Assembly (NCBI GenBank): GCA_947461495.1
Contig: CANHLV010000156.1
Coordinates: 1 to 5,138, forward strand
DNA from: Chitinophagaceae bacterium
GTDB lineage: Bacteria > Bacteroidota > Bacteroidia > Chitinophagales > Chitinophagaceae
Length of the DNA: 5,138 bases
Direction: 5' to 3'
Of this stretch, positions 1-5,138 are shown piece by piece (position 1 is the first letter of the stretch; every line of letters begins with the position of its first letter). The notes below the pieces were generated by a model. It ran no database searches, was not told the DNA's origin, and worked only from the letters and a program-made list of their open reading frames with translations. The translations under genes and the position numbers were made by a program.

Positions 1-1
1 C

Positions 2-910
2 ACGGTTCAGGCAGTAAATAGTTGTGGAACCAGTGGATCAAGAAGTATCTTGGTAAGTCGCAACAATCCCTCTACACCAGGTTTGATAAGCGGCCCTACA
101 AATGCTTGTGCTTATATCGGAAATACTGGAGTTAATGCAGTGTATAGTGTAGCTGCAGCAAGCAATGTTACAAGTTACAATTGGTCATTACCAATAGGTG
201 TTACCAATGTAAGCGGTCAAGGCACTAATGTGATTAGCTTCAGGTATCCATTAGGATTCACTGGAGGTTCATTATCAGTGACAGCTACGAATGGTTGTGG
301 TACAAGCAATGCAAGATCATTGAGTATTTCAAGATTAGTACCTTCTACTCCGGGAAATATTGATATCATAAACCTAGCATCATGTCCAAACAGAGTTTAT
401 AGTTATGCTGTAGCATCTTTACCTGGAAATGCAACATCATTAGAGTGGACAATTCCTTCCGGAGGAACAATCATCAGTGGACAAGGTACAATAAGTATCA
501 CCGTATCATACACATCAGGATTGATAGATGGAGCAGTTGCAGTTAGAGCTATTAATAATTGTGGTGCAAGCAGCTACAAAATCGCTAATGTAAGATTAGC
601 CCCATGTCCAGCGTCACCGATTATGGGAAACACAACCCAAACCAAAGCATTGTTTGCAAATGATGCTGCACAAATGGAAGTGAAAGTATTCCCTAATCCA
701 ACTACTTGCAATTTCAACTTGCAAGTGATCACAGCAGATCAGCAAGAAGTAGTGGTAAGAATTCTGGATGTTCAGGGCAGATTTATCAAGTCGGTTAAGG
801 TTGCGCCTTATCAAACTTTGAATATCGGTTCCGACTTGAAATCTGGTTCATACTTGGTGGAAGTGAAACAAGGAAATAGTGTGAAGACAACGAGAGTGGT
901 GAAGTATTAG
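2..910 (+). CDS. T9SS-secreted protein with Ig/PKD-like repeats, C-terminal part (5' end outside window)
   Basis: The reading frame is open from the left edge, so this is the last 302 residues of a longer protein; the TTG at 50 is internal. It holds the tail of one repeat (residues 1-20), two full repeats of about 90 residues (21-111 and about 112-199), and a T9SS type A sorting domain from about residue 226 ('VKVFPNPTT', then 'VRILDVQGR' and 'LKSGSYLVEV', ending 'TTRVVKY'). Each repeat follows one pattern: 'PSTPG', a Cys near 'NAC/ASC', a Trp strand ('YNWSLP', 'LEWTIP'), 'SGQGT', then 'NxCGxS'. In this family the C-terminal domain directs export across the outer membrane and is cleaved or anchored at the surface; the repeats are beta-sandwich modules, often found in adhesins and large extracellular enzymes. 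Any catalytic or binding domain lies upstream and is not visible. A separate transcription unit from the sulfatase genes is likely, given the terminator-like hairpin after it. Confidence 0.93.
   Translation, partial: TVQAVNSCGTSGSRSILVSRNNPSTPGLISGPTNACAYIGNTGVNAVYSVAAASNVTSYNWSLPIGVTNVSGQGTNVISFRYPLGFTGGSLSVTATNGCGTSNARSLSISRLVPSTPGNIDIINLASCPNRVYSYAVASLPGNATSLEWTIPSGGTIISGQGTISITVSYTSGLIDGAVAVRAINNCGASSYKIANVRLAPCPASPIMGNTTQTKALFANDAAQMEVKVFPNPTTCNFNLQVITADQQEVVVRILDVQGRFIKSVKVAPYQTLNIGSDLKSGSYLVEVKQGNSVKTTRVVKY
62..334 (+). repeat. Ig/PKD-like protein repeat, complete copy 1
   Basis: About 91 residues running from 'NNPSTPG' to 'SLSISR'. It shares with the next copy the order PSTPG, Cys, aromatic-Trp strand, 'SGQGT', 'NGCGTS'. 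The last 20 residues of a preceding copy lie at 2-61 ('AVNSCGTSGSRS'), showing that the array continues leftwards. Boundaries are set by eye from the repeated motif and could shift by a few residues. Confidence 0.75.
335..598 (+). repeat. Ig/PKD-like protein repeat, complete copy 2
   Basis: About 88 residues from 'LVPSTPG' to 'IANVRL'. It is diverged from the previous copy at the residue level but keeps 'PSTPG', 'SCPN', 'LEWTIPSG', 'SGQGT' and 'NNCGAS'. It is the last repeat before a roughly 26-residue linker and the T9SS sorting domain. Confidence 0.72.
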
Positions 911-920
911 GTCCCCTAAA

Positions 921-935
921 TCCCCCAAAGGGGGA
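921..935. repeat. C5/G5 hairpin in a TCCCCTAAATCCCCC-type motif
   Basis: Starting 10 nt after the stop codon, T-C5 and G5-A flank an AAA loop to give a 6-bp GC-rich stem. The stretch from 912 also has an upstream 'TCCCCTAAA' half that echoes it. Similar 'CCCCTAAATCCCC' strings recur between genes in many Bacteroidota genomes, so I read it as a dispersed intergenic repeat; that comes from memory, not from a search. It could also help terminate or stabilise the upstream mRNA. It is not followed by a T-tract. Confidence 0.5.
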
Positions 936-940
936 AGATA

Positions 941-980
941 ATTTGGTAATGGTTGGAAAACAATTATCAAATTACCAAAT
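941..980. repeat. Perfect 10-bp inverted repeat, 20-nt spacer
   Basis: ATTTGGTAAT at 941-950 is the exact reverse complement of ATTACCAAAT at 971-980. In RNA this would give an AU-rich stem with a 20-nt loop; in DNA the spacing (about three helical turns between arm centres) could suit a dimeric regulator. It lies between the C5/G5 hairpin and the terminator-like stem. No function can be assigned. Confidence 0.5.
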
Positions 981-1001
981 AGAATCATCATCAAATTATA
1001 A

Positions 1002-1033
1002 AAGAGAGCCCTGAATTAACTGAGGGCTCTCTT
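1002..1033 (+). terminator. Probable intrinsic terminator after the T9SS protein gene
   Basis: AAGAGAGCCCT (1002-1012) and AGGGCTCTCTT (1023-1033) form a perfect 11-bp stem with a 10-nt loop. It is 91 nt after the stop codon. On the + strand the trailing tract is weak (CTTAAATTAA); the - strand reading gives a better U-tract (CTCTTTTATAATTT), so it may act in both directions. Its position before the sulfatase start supports separation of the two transcription units. Reading it as an attenuator in the leader of the sulfatase operon is the main alternative. Confidence 0.65.
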
Positions 1034-1128
1034 AAATTAAAGAGGTGCAGTAAACTTTTTTAAAATTTCAATTAAACATACAGCAACAATTACACTCTAA
1101 AGCGGGCTTGAAAAATCATAAAGAAAAA
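1034..1128 (+). other. AT-rich leader of the sulfatase operon; no clear promoter
   Basis: This 95-nt stretch between the terminator stem and the first sulfatase ATG must hold the operon promoter if the operon has its own. I looked for the Bacteroidota pattern (TTTG near -33, TAnnTTTG near -7). The nearest match is TAAACTTT at 1051-1058, which lacks the final G and has no TTTG at the right distance, so I do not call a promoter. No Shine-Dalgarno sequence precedes the ATG; the leader is A-rich, as is usual in this phylum. Confidence 0.4.
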
Positions 1129-2751
1129 ATGAAAAAAAATATCGTGTCTAAAATCTTTCTGTTTGTAGTTTTAATACAATGTATAGGTTTCAATAGCTTT
1201 TCTCAAAAGAATGATAAACCAAACGTTTTGTTTATCGCTATCGATGATTTAAAACCAATTTTGGGATGCTACGGTGACTCAATGATTAAAACACCAAATA
1301 TCGACAGACTAGCTGCAATGGGAACTGTGTTCTTAAATAATTATTGTCAACAGGCTGTTTGTGGCCCAACCAGAGCCAGCTTGATGACAGGGAAAAGACC
1401 TGATTATACAAAAGTTTGGGATTTGAAAACGCCAATGCGTAATGTTAATCCTGATATTCTTTCTATTCCGCAATATTTTGCTAGTCAAGGTTATTCCACT
1501 CAGGGAATAGGTAAAGTATATGACCCTCGTGATGTTGATAAGGATTTAGATAAACCATCATGGACTGTTCCTTACTACAAGACAGATTTAAAATATTATG
1601 ATCCACGTTTTGGAGAACCAGCAAATGGAAGATATCAACAACCTGATACAAAAAAAGCTTTGTTGGAATATTATCAACAGGGAATCGATCAGGGAATGAA
1701 AAAATCGGAAGCTAATGAGAATGCACTTAAAAAATTAAAGCCAACTACGGAATGTATTGATGCTCCTGATAATGCTTACAATGATGGCGCCAATGCATTA
1801 CAGGCAAAAGATATTTTAGCAGATTTGAGTAAAAAAACTGAGCCATTCTTTTTTGCAGTGGGATTTGCAAAGCCTCATCTTCCTTTTATTTCACCTAAAA
1901 AATATTGGGATTTGTACGATAGAGAGAAAATGCCAATTGCTCCCTTTCAAGAAAAAACAAAAAATGCTGTTGATGTAGCTTATCACAATGCAGGTGAATT
2001 AAGAGCCTATACCGATATTGAACCTTTATCTAGTTTCTCTGATACCAAAAAATTTGGAGTATCGCTTCCTATTGAAAAACAAAAAGAATTGATTCATGGT
2101 TATTACGCAGCCATTTCTTACACCGATGCGCAAGTAGGTATCTTATTAAAAACCTTGGATTCATTAGGTTTGACCAAAAATACAATTATTGTTTTATGGG
2201 GAGATCATGGATGGCATTTGGGCGATCATAATCTTTGGTGCAAGCATACCAATTTCGAACAAGCCACACATGCGCCATTGATTATTTCATCTCCTAAATT
2301 AAAATCAAATAAAACAAAAGCACAGACAGAATTTGTAGATATCTTTCCTACACTTTGTGACTTGGCCGGATTAAAAATCCCTGCTGCATTAGATGGATTG
2401 AGTTTAATGCCATTGATGAAAAAGCCTGAGAGTACAGTAAAAGAATATTCAGTAAGCCAATATCCTAGAAGTGGGAATGATCCTGAAACAGATAGATTGG
2501 GTTATGCATCAGCAAAAGTGATGGGCTATTCCTTAAGAACTGCTCAATACAGATATACCATTTGGATGAAAAATGATTTCAGAAGTACAGACGCTTTTGA
2601 TAAATCTTTAATAGTAGGCGAGGAGCTTTATGACTATCTTGCTGACCCTTTAGAAAAAGAAAATGTAATCAGCGAAAAAAAATACACTGACAAAGCGGAG
2701 GAATTAAGAAATAAAATGATTGAATATTTTAAAGCTCATGAATCTAAATAA
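1129..2751 (+). CDS. Exported type I sulfatase, iduronate-2-sulfatase-like
   Basis: This 540-residue sulfatase would hydrolyse sulfate esters on a sugar, probably in the periplasm. The ATG at 1129 is preferred over the in-frame TTG at 1108 because it begins directly with a signal peptide (KK, hydrophobic core about residues 9-20, likely cleavage SFS|Q after residue 25). Visible active-site elements are Asp39-Asp40 in 'IAIDDLKP' (metal), Cys78 and Arg82 in 'CGPTR' (Cys to formylglycine), Lys129 in 'GIGKV', Lys248 and His250 in 'AKPHLPF', Asp359-His360 in 'WGDHGW' (metal), and Lys372 in 'WCKHTNF'. 'DDLKPILGCYGD', 'QQAVCGPTR', 'KPHLPF', 'HGWHLGDH' and 'FPTLCDLAGL' closely follow human IDS, and the length fits the family. 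One difference: Asp132 stands where IDS has His in 'GKVFHP'. No T9SS domain or lipobox. It is first in a unit with its maturase and a second sulfatase. The true substrate is unknown; many bacterial members act on sugars other than iduronate. Confidence 0.93.
   Translation: MKKNIVSKIFLFVVLIQCIGFNSFSQKNDKPNVLFIAIDDLKPILGCYGDSMIKTPNIDRLAAMGTVFLNNYCQQAVCGPTRASLMTGKRPDYTKVWDLKTPMRNVNPDILSIPQYFASQGYSTQGIGKVYDPRDVDKDLDKPSWTVPYYKTDLKYYDPRFGEPANGRYQQPDTKKALLEYYQQGIDQGMKKSEANENALKKLKPTTECIDAPDNAYNDGANALQAKDILADLSKKTEPFFFAVGFAKPHLPFISPKKYWDLYDREKMPIAPFQEKTKNAVDVAYHNAGELRAYTDIEPLSSFSDTKKFGVSLPIEKQKELIHGYYAAISYTDAQVGILLKTLDSLGLTKNTIIVLWGDHGWHLGDHNLWCKHTNFEQATHAPLIISSPKLKSNKTKAQTEFVDIFPTLCDLAGLKIPAALDGLSLMPLMKKPESTVKEYSVSQYPRSGNDPETDRLGYASAKVMGYSLRTAQYRYTIWMKNDFRSTDAFDKSLIVGEELYDYLADPLEKENVISEKKYTDKAEELRNKMIEYFKAHESK
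2738..2751 (+). other. Stop/start overlap joining sulfatase and FGE genes
   Basis: The FGE ATG (2738-2740) lies 14 nt inside the end of the sulfatase gene, which stops with TAA at 2749-2751 in another frame. This implies a shared mRNA and probably re-initiation by ribosomes finishing the sulfatase. No Shine-Dalgarno sequence is visible before the inner ATG. If TTG 2783 were the true start, the genes would instead be 31 nt apart. Confidence 0.65.
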
Positions 2752-3925
2752 CTCGAATAATTTTTTTATCAGAAAAAATGAATTGGTAACATTAATCAAT
2801 AAATTGATAATATTAGTTGTTACTTTTTTTTACACCTGTTCGATTTTCGCACAACAAAAAACATGCGACACTGCAAAATCAAATGGTCAAAAATCATGTT
2901 GTACAAAGTCTTTGCCTAAAAGATTTGGAGCCATTGAAAACACTTCATCGTCAAAAAAAAATAACAAAACGATTACTACAGATTCCGCACATTTTGGGAT
3001 GGTATGGATACCTGCAGGTGAATTCATGATGGGTGGCGACAATGAACAAGCAAGAGCTGATGAGTTTCCAAAACATAAGGTTAAGCTTAATGGCTTTTAC
3101 ATGGATGCAACAGAAGTGACCAATGAGCAATTTGAAAAATTTGTAAAAGCTACAGGCTATATTACAACTGCAGAAAAAGATGTGGATTGGAATGAATTGA
3201 AAAAGCAATTACCTCCGAATACTCCTGAACCTGACAAAGAATTATTAAAAGCAGCTTCATTGGTTTTTGTAAAAACGCCAGAAGCAGTAAATCTAAATGA
3301 TTATAGTCAATGGTGGCAATGGATGCACGGTGCAGATTGGAAACACCCTCAAGGACCACAATCAAATATCATAGGAAAAGAAAAATATCCTGTAGTCCAT
3401 ATCAGCTGGGATGATGCGAATGCTTATTGCAAATGGGCCGGCAAAAGATTGCCAACGGAAGCAGAATGGGAATATGCTGCAAGAGGTGGGAATAAAAATA
3501 CCATTTACAGTTGGGGAAATACACCTGTAGACTCAGGCAGTTATCAATGTAATCACTGGCATGGAAGCTTTCCTAATCAGAATGAAAATTTAGACGGATT
3601 TGATAATGCAGCTCCAGCAAAATCGTTTATGCCTAATGGTTATGGCTTATATGATATGTCGGGAAATGTTTGGGAATGGTGTTCGGATTTATATAATAAC
3701 ACTTATTACGAAGAACTTAAAAATCTAAAATTGGTGGTAAATCCTAAAGGCCCTGCAAAAAGTTATGATCCCGATGAGCCTTTGGCAACAAAGCGAGTGA
3801 TGAGAGGCGGTAGTTTCTTATGTAATGAATCCTATTGCAGTGGCTACAGAAATTCAAGCAGAATGAAAAGCACGCAGGATTCTGGCATGGAACATTTGGG
3901 ATTCAGGTGTGTGAGTGACAAATAA
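2738..3925 (+). CDS. Formylglycine-generating enzyme (FGE/SUMF1 type), predicted exported
   Basis: This 395-residue protein is a copper-dependent, O2-using oxidase that converts the Cys of sulfatase CxPxR motifs to formylglycine. The FGE domain spans about residues 87-394: 'GMVWIPAGEFMMGG', 'DATEVTNEQFEKFV', 'HPQGPQSN', 'AYCKWAGKRLPTEAEWEYAARGG', 'NGYGLYDMSGNVWEW', 'RVMRGGSFLCNESYC', 'LGFRC'. Cys362 and Cys367 match the SUMF1 catalytic pair Cys336/Cys341, with Ser359 as Ser333, so it is a true FGE rather than an inactive relative. Cys231 and Cys391 match the Cys218-Cys365 disulfide; the partners of the other SUMF1 disulfide are Ala248 and Asn372. The N-terminus has a long polar n-region, a hydrophobic core (about 23-37) and likely cleavage at IFA|QQ, followed by a Cys cluster (43, 54, 55) and a Lys/Ser/Asn linker. 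The ATG at 2738 lies inside the preceding sulfatase gene (14-nt overlap, likely translational coupling); TTG at 2720 and 2783 are weaker alternatives. Confidence 0.94.
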   Translation: MNLNNSNNFFIRKNELVTLINKLIILVVTFFYTCSIFAQQKTCDTAKSNGQKSCCTKSLPKRFGAIENTSSSKKNNKTITTDSAHFGMVWIPAGEFMMGGDNEQARADEFPKHKVKLNGFYMDATEVTNEQFEKFVKATGYITTAEKDVDWNELKKQLPPNTPEPDKELLKAASLVFVKTPEAVNLNDYSQWWQWMHGADWKHPQGPQSNIIGKEKYPVVHISWDDANAYCKWAGKRLPTEAEWEYAARGGNKNTIYSWGNTPVDSGSYQCNHWHGSFPNQNENLDGFDNAAPAKSFMPNGYGLYDMSGNVWEWCSDLYNNTYYEELKNLKLVVNPKGPAKSYDPDEPLATKRVMRGGSFLCNESYCSGYRNSSRMKSTQDSGMEHLGFRCVSDK

Positions 3926-3956
3926 AAATTCAAAATTTAAAAGTAAAAAAATAAAA
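3926..3956 (+). other. 31-nt A-rich spacer between FGE and second sulfatase
   Basis: The spacer is nearly all A and T, with no hairpin, no T-tract after a stem and no Shine-Dalgarno sequence. It holds nothing that would separate the two genes, so co-transcription is likely. The A-run before the ATG is typical of Bacteroidota translation starts. Confidence 0.6.
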
Positions 3957-5138
3957 ATGATAAGTGCTTCTATTAAAATGCTAAGTGGAGGGTTGCTGAT
4001 TTCGGCATTAGCATTTTCAACATTTAAAAACGATGGATTTAAGGAATCTAATTCGAATGTAATAGTAAAAAAATCAATTATCGGACTTTCGTCGAAGTCG
4101 TCAAACGAGTTTAAAAAAAATACGGATGAAGATATAGTTTCACTTCATGTAAAAAAACAAACAGCAAATAAAAATATTGAAGAAAAAAGGCCAGATATAC
4201 TTTTGTTTTTGGCTGATGATATGATGTCGGTGGCTTGTGAGCCATATGGTAATTTGGATGTACATACGCCCAACCTTACTCGACTTGCAAAAGAAGGTTT
4301 GTGTTTTGATAACATGAACAATGCAACTGCTATGTGTGGACCAACACGTCAGAGCTTATACACAGGTTTATTTCCTGTAAAAAATGGATCTTATCCCAAT
4401 CATGCTCAAGTGTATGATAATATCATCAGTATAGTTCAAGACTTTACCAAATTAGGATATCGTGTTGGATTAATCGGCAAACAACATTATGCACCATTGG
4501 CTAATTTTCCTTTCGATTATTTAGGTGGTAGAAACAGTGATAATGGACAGGGACAAGATATCAATCTCGCCGATGCAGAGGCATTTATAAACAAAGACAA
4601 ATCAAAACCATATTTGCTTATTGTTGCCACCAATCAACCTCACTCACCTTGGAATCGTGGAAATCCTGATCAATACAACGCAAAGAAATTGACAGTGCCT
4701 TCATTTCTTGTTGATACCAAAGAAACTAGACAATCTTTAGTTCGTTATTACGCAGAGATTACCTATGCCGATAGCTTAGTTGGAGACTGCTTGAACTTCA
4801 TTGAAAAAAATAATAACAAAGACAATACGCTCTTCATCTTTGCCAGTGAACATGGCGCTTCATTGCCTTTTGGCAAATGGACTTGTTATAACATGGGACT
4901 TAAAGCTGCATTCATAGCCAAGTGGCCAAAAGTTATTAAACCCGGAACCAGAACAGGTATATTGGCTCAATATATTGATGTTTTGCCAACTCTATATGAG
5001 GCAGCCGGTGGAGATCCCAAATCATTAAGAGGAGATAAGAACCAAACGATGCCTTTGGATGGTAAAAGTTTCATGGCTGCATTAAAAGGCAAAGATGCTG
5101 AAATTAGAAATTATGTTTACGGTGTTCATACCACAAGA
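3957..5138 (+). CDS. Exported type I sulfatase, heparan N-sulfatase (sulfamidase)-like, 3' end outside window
   Basis: The frame is open for 394 codons from ATG 3957 to the right edge with no stop. ATG 3978 (Met8) is an alternative start that still leaves a signal peptide ('MLSGGLLISALAFS'). Residues about 22-78 are a Lys/Ser/Asn-rich extension with no recognisable domain; the sulfatase fold starts at 'PDILLFLADD'. Active-site elements are Asp87-Asp88 (metal), Cys127 and Arg131 in 'MCGPTRQSLYTG' (formylglycine), Lys175 and His177 in 'IGKQHYAP', His229 in 'NQPHSPW', Glu298-His299 in 'ASEHG' where most sulfatases have Asp-Asn or Asp-His, and Lys307 in 'PFGKWTCYN'. 'TGLFPVKNGSYPNHAQV' and 'GLIGKQHYAP...FPFDY' follow the sulfamidase (SGSH) pattern. 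Human SGSH removes N-sulfate from glucosamine; bacterial relatives may act on other sulfated sugars. It lies 31 nt after the FGE gene, its likely maturase. Judging by family length, roughly 100 or more residues are missing. Confidence 0.9.
   Translation, partial: MISASIKMLSGGLLISALAFSTFKNDGFKESNSNVIVKKSIIGLSSKSSNEFKKNTDEDIVSLHVKKQTANKNIEEKRPDILLFLADDMMSVACEPYGNLDVHTPNLTRLAKEGLCFDNMNNATAMCGPTRQSLYTGLFPVKNGSYPNHAQVYDNIISIVQDFTKLGYRVGLIGKQHYAPLANFPFDYLGGRNSDNGQGQDINLADAEAFINKDKSKPYLLIVATNQPHSPWNRGNPDQYNAKKLTVPSFLVDTKETRQSLVRYYAEITYADSLVGDCLNFIEKNNNKDNTLFIFASEHGASLPFGKWTCYNMGLKAAFIAKWPKVIKPGTRTGILAQYIDVLPTLYEAAGGDPKSLRGDKNQTMPLDGKSFMAALKGKDAEIRNYVYGVHTTR

Noticed and set aside
2..910. Direct DNA repeats or CRISPR-like array in the first gene
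   Set aside because: The periodicity is at protein level (about 90-residue modules), the copies are diverged in DNA, and there are no short identical repeats with unique spacers.
1034..1128. Bacteroidota-type promoter at TAAACTTT (1051-1058)
   Set aside because: It is an incomplete -7 match with no -33 TTTG element at suitable spacing; AT-rich DNA gives such partial matches by chance.
1108..1131. TTG at 1108 as start of the first sulfatase
   Set aside because: It would add seven charged/polar residues before a standard signal peptide; the ATG at 1129 gives the expected MKKN start.
1129..1206. Lipoprotein signal in the first sulfatase (Cys18 in 'VLIQCIG')
   Set aside because: Gln before the Cys does not fit a lipobox, and the hydrophobic region continues to a better signal peptidase I site (SFS|Q).
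2771..2790. ATG at 2778 as an alternative FGE start
   Set aside because: It is in a different frame and meets a stop after three codons.
2816..2860. Lipoprotein signal in the FGE (Cys34 in 'FFYTCS')
   Set aside because: Phe-Tyr-Thr before the Cys is not a lipobox; cleavage at IFA|QQ fits better.
614..3365. Small open frames on the - strand (614-814, 2951-3208, 3162-3365) and a + strand frame at 2817-3029
   Set aside because: All lie inside strongly supported genes in other frames, have no recognisable motif, and have compositions expected from antisense or shifted reading of those genes.
1129..3925. T9SS sorting domain on the sulfatase or FGE, linking them to the first gene's secretion route
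   Set aside because: Their C-termini end in normal sulfatase or FGE sequence, with no sorting-domain motif; Sec export alone is supported. The second sulfatase's C-terminus is outside the window.

Overview
The window looks like a piece of a Bacteroidota chromosome. The first gene ends in a type IX secretion system (T9SS) type A sorting domain preceded by Ig/PKD-like repeats rich in 'NxCGxS', a style I associate with Chitinophagales/Chitinophagaceae. The DNA is AT-rich, starts have A-rich leaders without a Shine-Dalgarno sequence, and exported proteins have 'Q' just after the predicted signal-peptide cleavage site. The exact genus cannot be read from the sequence. All genes are on the + strand.

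Layout: (1) 2-910 is the 3' part of a large T9SS-secreted repeat protein, cut by the left edge. (2) 911-1128 is a non-coding spacer with three successive inverted repeats: a C5/G5 hairpin, a 10-bp inverted repeat, and a perfect 11-bp stem that is the likely terminator. (3) 1129-2751 is an exported type I sulfatase resembling iduronate-2-sulfatase. (4) 2738-3925 is an FGE/SUMF1-type formylglycine-generating enzyme with both catalytic cysteines and its own signal peptide; its start overlaps the end of the sulfatase gene by 14 nt. (5) 3957-5138 is a second, different sulfatase resembling heparan N-sulfatase (sulfamidase), cut by the right edge. No stop codon is reached, so it is easy to miss.

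Genes 3-5 form a compact unit (14-nt overlap, then a 31-nt gap). Both sulfatases carry the same Cys-type pentapeptide CGPTR, whose cysteine must be converted to formylglycine, and the enzyme that makes this conversion lies between them. The unit therefore appears self-sufficient: two sulfatases plus their maturase, all predicted to enter the envelope. The two sulfatase types correspond to two lysosomal heparan-sulfate enzymes (IDS and SGSH), so a glycosaminoglycan or similar sulfated polysaccharide is a reasonable guess, but substrate cannot be assigned from the sequence.

The most interesting points are the exported FGE with an N-terminal cysteine cluster (suggesting periplasmic rather than cytosolic sulfatase maturation, as in the eukaryotic ER), the paired loss of one of the two SUMF1 disulfides, and the non-standard Glu-His metal-site pair plus long Lys/Asn/Ser-rich N-terminal extension of the second sulfatase. 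I see no tRNA, rRNA, CRISPR array, insertion sequence or convincing promoter.
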